Positions 22,520 through 34,600 of a stretch of 64,000 nt of DNA are shown one piece after another (the first letter of the stretch is position 1; each line of letters opens with the position of its first letter). Under the pieces are notes generated by a model. It was not told the DNA's origin. It worked only from the letters and a program-made list of their open reading frames with translations, and made no database searches. The stretch lies in assembly GCA_033060915.1 (NCBI GenBank), contig CM065383.1:10366501-10430500 (forward strand), read 5' to 3'. Made by a program: the position numbers and the translations under genes. Source of the stretch: Euryodendron excelsum (taxonomy: Eukaryota > Streptophyta > Magnoliopsida > Ericales > Pentaphylacaceae).

Positions 22520-23710
22520 TCACTCATATCTGTTTAAAATGCGATCTTAACCTACTTTCCTATTGATTTGTTTAAAGAGGATGCTTCTGTTATTATAAAT
22601 TCTATACCTAAAGAAGAGTCTATTTATTATGTTGCATTCAATCCATCAGTATATAACTCTAGTGTGACACATAAGTCAACACATGATGACTCTATAAATG
22701 ATAATGAAGATAAGATTCATGAAGCCTATGGAAAATTGTATGCAAAGAGTCATAAAATGAAAAAGGCTTATGAAATATTAAGTGTAAAATTCAAATTGTT
22801 TGAAGAAGAGAAGACCACTCTTAAACAAGAGGTTGACAAATTAGTTGCACTAATTAATGAACTGAAATCTAATACGGCCACTTTATTTGAAAATGTCTTT
22901 ACTTTAGACAAGCAATTGTCTGCATTTATTGAGACTAATAAGAGTCTAGAAGGAAAGATATCCATGCTTGAGTATGACCTTGTGAAATCTAATACTACTA
23001 TTAAGAATCTGACCGCAGGTTCAAAGAAGATTGATGAAATTTAGAATGCTCAAAACAGCTTTCTAGATAAGACTGAAATTGGATATACGAAGAAGGCTTC
23101 TGCATCTTCCTAGTTAGCAAGTTAGCCTAATTTGATTAAGGCTCAAGGTAAGCATCTTACACCTCTTAAGGGTCGTACTGTTAAGTTTGTACCCACGTGC
23201 CACCATTGTGGTATTAAGGGTCATATTAGGCCTTACACTCGTAGGTTGAAGACCAAACATGTATCTCACAAAACCAACACCAAATATGTACCTGTGAAGC
23301 ATAATATTAAGGTCAAACCGAATGGGTTTGTTCCTACATGTCATTATTGTGGTGTCAAAGGATACACGAGGCCACATTGCCACAAATGGTTGAAGGGCCC
23401 TGTGACATATGGGTATGACCAACCTAAGGAATCATATCAGAGATTGGAAAATCAGATTCATGTCCTTGGTAATAAGTCTAGATTTTTAAATGATGAACTG
23501 AATAGACTTAGACAACGGTCAATGCCAAGGCAGGTTCCAAATAGACATGGCATAAAAAGGAACTATAATGCCAAGGTTAAACCTAAGACATAACCCAAGC
23601 CCTATGTCTCTCAAGATACTCCTAAGTATATGACCATTTGGGTTAAGAAATCTGACTTAGAGAATCTAAGTTCACCTAAAAAGATTATTAGGGCAGACCA
23701 TCTTGGATAA
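22520..23710 (+). pseudogene. gag-like gene of the copia element
   Basis: One frame runs from before 22568 to 23710 and is interrupted by several stops (for example at 23042, just after 23110, and at 23591). The first part is charged and coiled-coil-like (KFKLFEEEKTTLKQEVDKL). The second part has two zinc-knuckle copies, CHHCGIKGHIRPYT near 23200 and CHYCGVKGYTRPHC near 23338. The first lacks the final Cys and the second has Tyr in place of His. A conserved end part (LENQIHVLGNKSRFLNDELN) follows. It resembles gag proteins of plant copia-like elements. The usual N-terminal gag part is missing. Confidence 0.7.
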
Positions 23711-25214
23711 GGTCCATGTTCGTCAGAGCCTAGGATATTCATCATGTCTATTTTTGTTTCCTAGTACTATGATATTTTACCATTGTATTTTTTTGTTATT
23801 AAAAAATTTAAATTTCAAAATACAAAAAGATTTTTTGGATTGTGCATTTTTTTTTTTTTACTTTGCATGTTTGAAGATTTTGTAGCATTTTTTTTTTATG
23901 TCATTATGTTACTCATGTGGAAAGTGAAAGACATTTTTTCACCTGAGTCTTTATACCTTAAGACTAAGTATGTGCATATATGACAAAGTCTTTTCAATCT
24001 CATATATGAATGAGTGATATATTTCATGCTTCGTGTGACACTTGTACACATATCATTTTAGATTTGACATGTTGTTTGTCCGCATATGTGATTAAATATT
24101 TTTATGTGTCTTTCTTGGATTTGATTATGATCATGCTCTAGATTGACCAAGTATTGAAATGTCATCAAAATTGTTGAACCCTCGTTTCAAATAAAAATCT
24201 ATACATGAAACTCTTACATGAGGAAATGGCTACCTATGATTGTGTGTAAAAGTTGCTATTAGACAAAAAGAAAAATCATGTATATTCAAATAATATTAAG
24301 TCTATAGTAAGGACTACCACAGTCAAATAGTGTGAAAATCGTCATATGACTGGAACAAAAAATTTATTAAGAGGAATAAACCCTTGAAGTTTCATATGGT
24401 ATCATATTAGAGAAGGGGAGTAAGTGTTCTTTAACAACAACGTTTGTGTTGGGTTGACAATAAGTTTGATTTCTAATTTGTGAAAATCTTCAAAATTCAA
24501 ATGTGATGTAGCAACATAGATCACAACTAGGATTGAAACGATATGTTATCTCTGAATTAATATTCACTCTCATACTTCCATGAAATTGTTCATCTTGTTT
24601 GAAGTGTTGAGATTGAATTACTTTATCATAGTTTACATACTTCAAGTCTTGATATATGAATTTCTTGTAAAATTATTGCCTTTACATGTTTCCCTTGAGA
24701 GTATGATGTCATTAAAGAAAGTATAAAGCATGTTGAAGGGACGTCCTCTGGTATCTTTTTCATAGATAGTTTAGGCTTGTAACTCTTATAGTTCTCTGTT
24801 CTATTTAGGCCTCAAACTGTTTATTAATATGTGTTTAATATTTTGTGTCAAAAAGGGGGAGAATTGTGAAATACGATTGATGAATATTTTGATACTCCAT
24901 CATGAACTTCAATGAATATGAATATATTGTGTCATCTCTGAATAATTTATTCGTGAGATAATTGAATTGAGGGAGAGCATATGATTATTGAATTGAGGGG
25001 GAGTCTCAATTATTTTTTTTTTTGGTTATGAATGTTATACCATACTTGTTTTTCATAAGGTTATGCGTTTTTGAAGTGTGTAGGTTGAACAACTTCCTTA
25101 ATAGGGTTATTTCAAAACAATAAGTTAAAATGTAATGGGTTGGGTTTTTACTTATGAGTTTGAGTGCTTAATGTACAAGGGGTAGATCATTTTCTTAATT
25201 TTGCCACAAAATCA
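23711..25214 (+). other. non-coding interior of the copia element
   Basis: AT-rich sequence with no pol motifs in any frame. The string AAAAAGGGGGAGAATTGTGAAAT near 24852 resembles the polypurine-like string often seen near the 3' end of plant copia-like elements. Another GAATTGAGGGGGAGTC string lies near 24990. Confidence 0.5.
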
Positions 25215-25227
25215 CCAAGAGAGAGAT
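25215..25227 (+). other. polypurine tract of the copia element
   Basis: AAGAGAGAGAT ends directly at the TGTTAGG start of the right LTR. Confidence 0.6.
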
Positions 25228-26312
25228 TGTTAGGTTTTTGTTTATGGTGATTTGTGCTTCAAACTTGTTGTTAAGTCACATTAGGTTCGATGATGAAGAC
25301 GGGCTCATTGCATATGACTTTCAGTGCTCAAAGATTGATTCCTAGCAAAACATCACAGATGGCACTAGCCAACTATGAAATAGACACTTGCCATGTTGGG
25401 CACATTGGATTCCAAAGAGCTAATAACTAATGGCAAGATCATTGGCAAGATAAATGACACTTGCCATGCTCTCGAGTGGATTCCAGTGGGTTGATAAATA
25501 GTGGCAAGATCAATGGCACTTGCCATGCTCACAAGTAAATTATAGAGAGTTTGCAAAAATTGACAAGACGTATGGCAAGATCGATGTCACTAGCAGAAGT
25601 TGGCACTATCCAATTTCAACATAGCACTTGCCATGCGTGAAGACCTGTGAACCTGTTTTAACCGAGCTGATTGGAAAGTTTAGGATACGGATGACTCTTA
25701 GAAAGATCTTTCCTATATGACTTAAGTATGTATCTAGACATACTAAGTGGAGAAAAAAAGAGTTCACAGAGAGGAAGATACCTATCAAAGAGATAGGATC
25801 TGTGGACTGTAAATATTAGAGAAAGACGAATTGGTAGATACGGACTCTCCAAATATTCTACAGAAAAAATATATTCTTCCACCATTGAAGAGCTGAATCG
25901 AAGATCGTCTTGGTAGATTTCGAAGGCGACAAAATAACATTGTGGTGATTCGATGTTGTGACTGAGAAAGAACAGAAAACCGAGAAGTCGAGCAAGTTAA
26001 CTCAACCGTAGTTTGCGGCGATTCGAACGGCATCTGTGGAGTTCGGTGTTTGGTTGTATGTGTAACTTGTGTAAACTATTCATATACAGTGCTTGGCTTG
26101 CCCGGACTAAAGAAGTTAGTCCACGTGATATTTTCCTGCATTGGATTTTCAAGGCGAAAATCTTGTCTCATTGTTTATTATGCTTTATACTTTATTGTTT
26201 ATGGTTGGAATGCTTGCATAATTTAATAGAGAGATTTTTTTAGAGTTATTAAGCCAATCACTAAGTGTTTACCCTCGAGGTTAACATATCTAGGAAATTA
26301 GGTTATTTTCCA
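25228..26312 (+). repeat. 3' LTR of the copia element
   Basis: Starts TGTTAGGTTTTTG and ends ATTTTCCA, followed by the ATATC target duplication. It pairs with 21418-22501. Confidence 0.9.
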
Positions 26313-26317
26313 ATATC

Positions 26318-27293
26318 CATCTGCTAAAGAGGGACCATTTTCTCTCTCTCTCTCAAAACAATTACATTCATGCTTCGTTTTTGCAGTGGACATAAACCAC
26401 GTTTGTTTTACAAGATATTGGTAATTAAGGAGATAAGTTATCTCCGGACAATTAATTATGGGATTTGTTATTTCTCAGTGGAGAATTTTATAATTTGGTA
26501 TCTAATCTTGAATACCAGATTATTTATCTTATCTTCTTGGAATTATTCTCATGCATACGAGATAGAAAATCCTCTCCCAATTACTTATCCCAACCTCTTT
26601 TTGTACAATCAATTAGGGGATAAAGTCCAGTCACCCAAATCAAACAGGCCAAAGGTATGTTCCTTGGTAGTTGGAATCATCTCTGTATATCTCTCATACA
26701 ACTGTTTTTTTGTCAACCACACATGCATAAGACAGCCAACATTGATGGTCCCCTAACGTTATGTCTGTGAAGAGGGGTAGGCAAAGCCTGCTGGCTTGGA
26801 TTAGGGTTTGAGGTTTAATTTCAAATGGATTGAGCTGAGCTTGGATGGAATTTCAAACATAGCTTGGGCTTTAGAAAGCTCAATCTGGGACAACCCAGCC
26901 CGGTGTTTAACAACGGTCGTCTAGACTCTGAGTAATATCTGCATCTACACTGTAACCATTAGGATTTGTTTGCTTAATGGTGCTTTAGTTATCTCAACAT
27001 CCCATTGGTAACAGTCTTACTGCTTTCTCTCTCAATCATTTAACATGAAAGAAAGAATGGGAAATTTCCGATAGAGACACTGCAGGAAAAAATTTCGGGT
27101 GAAATTGCGAATCAAACTCTGGGGAAAATATGATCAGAGCAAAAGGCACCCGACTTTGACAATTTGATCATTTGTCAATTTATTTTACTGTTTTGGTAAT
27201 TTATGAGGACATCATTGTTGGAGACACCTTCTTGGCTTCAACCTCAGCCCGAAATATCCACCGCCTGGAAAAACAATACCCAAAAAAAAAAGG
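26318..27293. other. intergenic region, no gene recognised
   Basis: Contains a short CT tract near 26342 and a GC-richer stretch at about 26770-26920 with GGGCT/AGCCC strings that may be a MITE remnant. Confidence 0.35.
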
Positions 27294-27850
27294 TTAATTA
27301 CGTTTTGTATCTCCCACACTTTATATCAAATCAAATTTTACTTTAAGACTTTTAATTTTAATTATAACAATTAATTTATTACACTTGTAATTTGTTGTAA
27401 TGTCAACTTTTTATTTAAAAAATTAATAAAAAATTTGCATGCGATAACCTCATGACTTTTTACAAGAGATTTTATATATGTAAAATTTAATTATTTTTTT
27501 AATCAAAATTTTCACATATATTGCACATAAATTAAACTGAGAGTTTTTACATAAAATCTAATTTAATTATATACATCTTAAAGTTAATTATACTCATAAT
27601 TTTAGAGTGATTTAAAAAAAAATTATAGTAGATTATTAATAAAAAAATATGATTTTATATCTTTGCCCATTGAAAAAGGAAACATGTTTACCATATACAA
27701 ATTTTTTTTCTATTTTCTAAACAAAAGTTAGCAAAAAGTTAATATTGTAACAAATTAAAAGTATAAGGACTTAATTATTATAATTAAAAGTAAATATCTT
27801 AAAATAAAATTTAATATAAGGTGCATAAGTACAAAATATAATGAATTTTA
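27294..27850. mobile_element. MITE with long inverted repeats, Mutator-like
   Basis: The left end TTAATTACGTTTTGTATCTC and the reverse complement of the right end ATTCATTATATTTTGTACTT match imperfectly over about 130 bp. The match includes an ACTTTTAATTTTAATTATAA block and a TACAATATTAACTTTTT-like block. There is no coding capacity. I could not define a target duplication. Confidence 0.55.
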
Positions 27851-28598
27851 AAAATAATCAAAGGGGAAAATGAAACAAATAGTAGGGAATCATAATATGG
27901 ATCCACATTCCAAGCGATGGAAATATCTATGCCCCACGAAAATGACCTCTTAGTGGCCTCTGATGTGGAAATATCAATTGAGCGGTGCAGCGATAATGCT
28001 CCAATAGCATTAAATAAATTTTCACAAAAAGCTTATCTAAATTTTTGGGACAATGATAATATTAAAATGTTGTGGGCAGAGGGGAACCTGAAATCAACCG
28101 TCCACTGATAATTCGGGGTACTTATAGAAAAGTGCGGTCAATGACCCATGATTCCGATGGGTCAAAATTTAAGAGTTATTTAAACGTAATTTATATAATA
28201 ATTTATGACTTATATTTATAATTTTTTTTAAATATATTTAAATAAAAGATTTAAAAAAGTAATTTATATTTAATTATATTTTTTTAAAATAATTATTTTT
28301 AAAAATAACTTATAACTTTACAAGATGTGTATCCAAACAGGCCTTTAGGTACCATTGTTGCGACGTCACTTTTAGCCAGCCACCTACGTTTACTTGTCAA
28401 TGATGCTTATCCATTTAACATGTGCTTCTTTTTTTTTTCCATTTTTTTTCTTGTTTAAAGAGAAGTGACTCTGCTTATACTGTCTCAAGCCACACTCTGT
28501 CCATTCAATGCATCAGACCCAATTGATATCTTCTCTGTCAGTGGCTAACTGTTCATTCCACGCCACAGTTGAAAATGTTGTGAAGAAGAAGAACAGCC
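27851..28598. other. intergenic region and LRR-WD40 promoter/leader
   Basis: An AT-rich stretch at 28150-28350 ends in ATCCAAACAGGCC, a string typical of plant MITE ends. The LRR-WD40 leader probably begins in 28440-28500. Confidence 0.35.
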
Positions 28599-28627
28599 AT
28601 GTCTCTCGACGTTTCCAGCTTAGAAAC

Positions 28628-28630
<3 letters not shown>
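28508..28630 (+). promoter_or_regulatory. upstream ORF overlapping the LRR-WD40 start
   Basis: An ATG at 28508 opens a different frame that overlaps the chosen start at 28599. After splicing to exon 2 it would stop at the TGA three codons into that exon. A second short upstream ORF begins near 28573 (ATG TTG TGA). If the transcript starts before 28508, these would lower translation of the main frame. Confidence 0.4.
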
Positions 28631-28672
<42 letters not shown>

Positions 28673-31600
28673 ATATATATATATATATATAGTTTGTTGT
28701 TCTCTTGTTTTTGTTAGAATTTTCTCTGGTTTGTAGAAGTTGTGTGGTCAGATTTTGAAAAATTTTGTTGTCTCTTCTGGCACCATTTTACTTTTTTTTT
28801 TCGTTTGGCTGCAAATTCTTGGTCATTGAAATTGGCGTCAAAATGATCTCTGGCTTTAGGTTGGTTTTAATTTGTATTAATTATCAAGAAACTATTGAGT
28901 CGTCGACCAATTTCTTGGGGAGATAGGATGCTCATATCATTGACTGACTAAGGGATCAACTGTGGATTGTGGATAAATAAGCTTTTGTTTTTGTTCATAA
29001 GTCAACATTTCTGTAAATTATGTTTCTTGATGTGTTCCATTTCTCTTATCGATTTGTCTTCTTTTTTGTGTCTGATTTAATAGCACTATATAAAAACTCT
29101 AAAATTCCTTGATAGACATAAGCCTCTGATATCCACTGCTAAGAAAGACATAGTCCTCTGATATGAGTAACTCAAGGCCTAATAATGGCGCTCCATGAGC
29201 CAATGTTCCGAAATCCATAAGCTAACCTTAGATTTTTAGTATCTTAAATCCTACCATTGAAAGTGGTGGCTTTAAGTAGGTTAGTGCCGGCTGTAGAAGG
29301 AAATCTTATTGTTGGTGGTAGTGGTGAATTTGACTCATAGATTGGCTATGAAGATTGTTGGAGAATAAGTCAAGTTAGTGGGTTGGTTGTAACAGTTCTC
29401 AGATAAAGAACCCGACAAGGAAGACATAGAAAATGAACAATTAGATGAAGAAGGGAAATATAATTAAATATAACTATGTAGTGGGAAAAAAGGGTTAAGA
29501 CTGAAGTGAGTGTCCAGTGGGTGGCACGGAGACGTGCACCACCAGGGCAGAACTTTATGGTGAGGCTCAGCACAGGGAAATTTTCTTCTTTGATGCCATG
29601 ATGCACTTATGTTCAACCTACCCAAACATGGGTTTCAATGAAAACATATGCAAACATTTATAAATGGAAATGAGTCTAGAACCTGTAAAAAAAAAAGGTG
29701 GAAATGAGTCTAGATATAAGAAATTTTCGAAGTAGTTCAATCAGATATCTACAAACTATTGGAAATCCAAGAGATCAGTTTTTTTGGAGAAATAAAATGA
29801 AACTGAATGAAATACTCTTGAGTTCCAAATATATTTGAAAATATGCATCTCCGCATTGCCCAACACATTGTATGTTCACTAGGTAAGTCTGCTAGGAAGC
29901 TAACATCTTGGCGGGAAACAAAAAACATTGGTTTTTTGTTTGTCCAACCTCTAAGACTTTTAATGCTTTTAAGAACAAGGAAAACAAAGACAGAGAAAAT
30001 AAAATATGATAGTCCCTAGTAATTGAAAAAGGAATCTCATTTCTGACATTTGATCGATCATACTTGATAAGTTTTGGATAGGTGAATCTTTTTATCCCCT
30101 TTTGTGTATTATCCTATCTTCCACATCAGACGTTTTGAGAGCAACAGGGCATTAGATCTGTGGTATTTGGGATTAGATCTTTTTCTGCTATTTAACTCTG
30201 TACCGCATGCTTTGTTAAATGCATTCATCTTGTTCTTGTAGCACCTTTAAGTCAAATTGAGCTACTCCTCACTGGGGCATTCATTGGTCTTTGTTGCAAA
30301 TAACTTAACTAAATGATTCGTTTTCGTTTTCTCACTAATTGTTGCTACGTCTGGCATTTCTCATATGTGGACCAGTGTCTAATCAATGAATCTTATGAAG
30401 GATTTTTTGCACTAAAAAATTAAGGATGTTAACTATTCTTTAAGAGCTGATAGTGTAAACGCTTTTAATGGCTTAATGTTTTCTCTGTTTTCTATGTTCT
30501 AGTGAATCATAATGAATTAATGATACTGCAATTTGTATTCCTTTTCATGTTACTTATCAAAAAAAATTTGTATCTCTTTTGATGCTTTCTTAATGTTCAA
30601 CTCTTATTAATTTGTGCTAGGTATCTTGATTCTTGCAAGAGGCATGAGGTGCTGCCAAATTCGACAGTTTTATCATGGTTTTATGAGGTCATCCTTTATT
30701 GTCCTTGCACTCTTTTAAGCTATATTGGAGGATAACAGGTTTATGATATCAATAGTTACTTTTGCTTTGGATTTTTCTTTGCATTAACTTTTTTTTTTCT
30801 TTTTTTTTCCCCACCATCTGATGGGGGTATATACATTTCTTGAGTCCCTTTTTTTATTTACTTTCAAATGGGGTGACCAGTGGCACTTTTATATGGACCT
30901 TTTGTTGGTTTGCATCTTGTGATTGGATTATTTTCTTCCTTCCAAAAAGAAGAAAAAAAGAAAATGAAACTAGCTGATGTATGAGGTATGATATGATAAA
31001 TCATCAAGGGCTGTCTTGCTGTCATAGATGACCTACCAGAGATGGCTTCAATGGGAGCCTTTTTGCATAGTTTTTATTGTGTAGTAACACGTATTTGAAG
31101 TGAGTGACTTCAAAATCATGTCAGAATTCCTATTCTTTTCACAATGAAATTATAAATCTTCTCTTTCTATATGGTGCAAATGAAGCATATCTGTTGGTTA
31201 TACTATGACACATTAATTTTTTTTTCCATTTGGTTACAGAATTTCTGTTTTTGACTTCTTTAAAGCTTGGACCATTTTTTTGCTGAGTATGGCGAAGTTT
31301 ATTGCAATGACTAACTTTTTTTTCCTTCATGACTCAGGCCAAGATTCAGAAACCCATTCACCAGAAATGTAACATGGTCGTTTTATTGGACTACCTAAAG
31401 GATGCTGATTTCTCTCCACTTATCGATGTCTTCCTGGCAATTGACTCCTCTGATATTGATGCAGTGGACATAATTCATGAATCACGCTGCATTTTAAACA
31501 AAGAATATGTTATGTCTTTGTTGCGTGCAATCAATTTGAAGCTCCGAATTGTTGATATCAAGGATATGTCACTTGTGGATGACTTCTTGTGTTCTGTGTC

Positions 31601-34600
31601 AGTGCTTTCCCAAACATTATCCTTCAAATGATCTAGACATACCTGGGCATTAATAATGAATATAGTCTAAATTATGTTAATCTTCCAGTTTACTCTGTCT
31701 CTCTCTCTATATGTCTATATGAGAAAATTTTAAAATTAAGGCAAAAGAGCTTTCAGACCTTTAGGACCTTTTTTTTTTTGGTAATACTCAACTGTAGTAG
31801 GAACAAAGAATATCTGCACAGGCCAATTAAGCAATAGGAACAGAAATATTTGCCAGGTTAATGACAAGAGCTAAATGGATTTGTTTCTAGAAACTGTGAG
31901 GTTTTTTATTTGAATGATATTAACTCCATTAATTTGGGATCTCTCCAGGGATCCTTCACAGGGTGGTTTGTCTTGCCAAGTTTTGAATCTGAGGTCTCCT
32001 GAGATTCAAGAGCTCAACATAGTGGGAAGGTTCAAGCAGTTACACACCCTTAATCTGGACTTTTGTACTTCTCTTACTAGTTTGCGGAAGGATTGTTTCG
32101 CTTGCATGCCGAATCTGATGCATCTTTCAATGTGTGAAACAAGAGTTGGTAATCTGTGGACAACTAGTGCTGCCTTGTCAAAACTTCCTTCTTTGGTGGA
32201 ACTCCGGTTTCAAAATTGTTTGGATTGCAAAGGCACCAGCCCTTTCCCTGTATCAGCCGATGCAATAGCAGATCTGGCTTGTGACAGAACAAGATCAGGT
32301 ATTGAAAAAAGCTTTGCACAGTAATGCACTACCTTTCTTCTTATTCTTTTTTGTTCTTTTGGGTAGTAAAATAAATTTTATTACCCACAAGATTCGATGA
32401 AGCTAAACAACGAAGTTCTAAAAAATGAGCAGCACCCTAGCCTACTAAAGATCCCCTTACATCCCAAGAGGCTAGGAAACACACTGATGAACTATCTGTT
32501 GCTAGTCAGAATGTTATGAGTCAATCAGGAACTTGTTTTCTATTTGTGATTTTTTTATAGTTCATGAGATCAAAGCATGACTGGAGATTCATCAGATTCT
32601 GTTTATATTAATTTTCACGTCATCTTCAAACAACAGGTGTACTGGAGCACTCATCCGATCCCTTTCCTGTCTTGAACGGAGTATCTAATTTGCAAATTGA
32701 GGTCAAAATGTAGTTTCTCTTGTGAAGTTGTAGATTTATGATTTGAATAAGAAAGTATCCCTTGCTAATGGATTTATTTAATCTGTATAGCAGGTTTCTT
32801 TTAGCAAATTGTGTGCTCAAGACCGAGATGAATCTCCTGCTAGTGCACTTCACTGCGACTTGGAGGATGCGTCTACCACATTCAAGAATTATGTTTCACA
32901 TCATCCTTCACCAATCTGCTTTGAGAAACATTATAGGGACTTCATGATTGTTTCATTGCCTCGCTTGGCTGTTCTAGATAATCTGCCGATCAGAAAGTTG
33001 GAAAGGGAAATGGCCAAGTCTATCTTTTCAGATTATTATGAGTTCTTACCGTATAAGCGACAGCACAAAGAGAGTGTTGTCAGCGTTTTGCATATGCGTG
33101 AAACTGGACTGAGTAGAATTCACCACCAAAATTCATCCAGGCCAAAGCAGCCATTGTCTTACAGGAAAAGTCAATATTTCTACTCCAGGTCTCTTTGTGC
33201 TGCCAAACTTGGATGTTCTGCATGGCCGCTGTTACATCCAGTTTCTAACATTTGCCACATTACCAAAGAAGAAGGGAAGAGCCTTCGGCCGAGGCAGTTT
33301 GAGTATCATCCATCAAACTCTAGTCTTATGGTTTTTGGAAATCTGGATGGGGAGATAATTGTTATCAACCATGAGAATGGGCACATTGTTGGTTGTATCC
33401 CATCCCTTGGAGCTACGAACAGTGTTCTGGGCCTTTGTTGGCTGAAGAAGTGTCCATCCAAGGTATGCCATTAACTTTAAGAACTGTATAATGGAGAATT
33501 CAGATTGGTTTGACATCTCTAAATGGTTTTTCGAGTTTGTTTTGTAGTTATAGCAGAATCTTGCTTTCCAGCAGAACTAAATTTTTAAGGGTATTTATAT
33601 CGTCTAGTACTACAAAATATATGTCAAAGCCTAATATTTAGATGCAGAATGCACTTGAAGGGCGTTGGGATTCCTGTAGGATAAGTGCCCCAGATCTCAT
33701 AATCAAAAGCCAATAAGGGTCCACGACTCCACATAATAGCCATCTTGTATCAAAATGGTGTTAATCACTATAATTATTCTTAATAGGTATCAGGACTCTG
33801 TGATTAGGAAAAGTCTAAAGTCTCTCTCTCTGTCTGTGCAAGATGCTGCTGAATGTAAAACAGACGAACAACACAAGTGAGACAGCCTTGTGAACACGCT
33901 TCAGAGGAGCATTTTGAAGCAACTATCCAGAAAAACTGAACGAAACTCCCCATTCCCTTAAATTCATTGAACTGCATTATTTGCAGATTCAATCTCCCGT
34001 TCTGAACAAGAGTAATTTAATGCTTACTGTCACAGTATTCTAAAATGACCTTTATCAAAGTATAATGAATGGTATTTCCACATGCTTGGTTGATCTGACA
34101 ATTTGTTTATTGCAAGATAACATTTACTGTACTGAAAGTAATGTTGTAAAATATAACTTTGACCTTCTTTATCGGTTGAATGCTAATATTTATTACTTTG
34201 CATTGGATAATCAGTTCCTTGCTGGTTCAGACAATGGTTCCTTGAGATTATATGACATTAATAGTATGCTGCTGAATACTGCGGATGGCTATGTTAGTCC
34301 CAGTAGTGTAAGCTTTGATGACTTTGAGCAGCTGACATCTGTCCATGTCAATTCGACAGATGATCAGTTTCTTACAAGTGGTTACTCGAAACAAGTTGCA
34401 CTGTATGATATTGGCAGTGGCAGATGCTTACAGTTATTCAAGGATCTGCATCGAGGACCAATTAATGTTGCTAAATTTGCTCACCATTCTCCTTCCATAT
34501 TTGTTACTTCATCCTTCGACCATGATGTCAAGATGTGGGACCTTCGGCAGAAATATATGCAACCTTGCTATACAGTTTCAAGTTCGAGTGGAAATGTAAT

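Larger units (their letters stand above)
21413..26317 (+). mobile_element. copia-type LTR retrotransposon, internally deleted, with target duplication
   Basis: Two LTRs of about 1085 bp (21418-22501 and 25228-26312) flank a 2726-bp interior. The element is bounded by a perfect ATATC duplication (21413-21417, 26313-26317). A primer-binding-like site follows the left LTR and a short purine tract precedes the right one. Inside there is only a gag-like gene with zinc knuckles; no protease, integrase, reverse transcriptase or RNase H motif is seen, so the element is non-autonomous. The LTRs differ at many visible positions, so the insertion is not recent. Confidence 0.88.

Noticed and set aside
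27917..28108. Plus-strand open frame of 63 codons between the MITE and the LRR-WD40 gene
   Set aside because: No homology that I recognise, no splice or promoter context, and the flanks are repeats.
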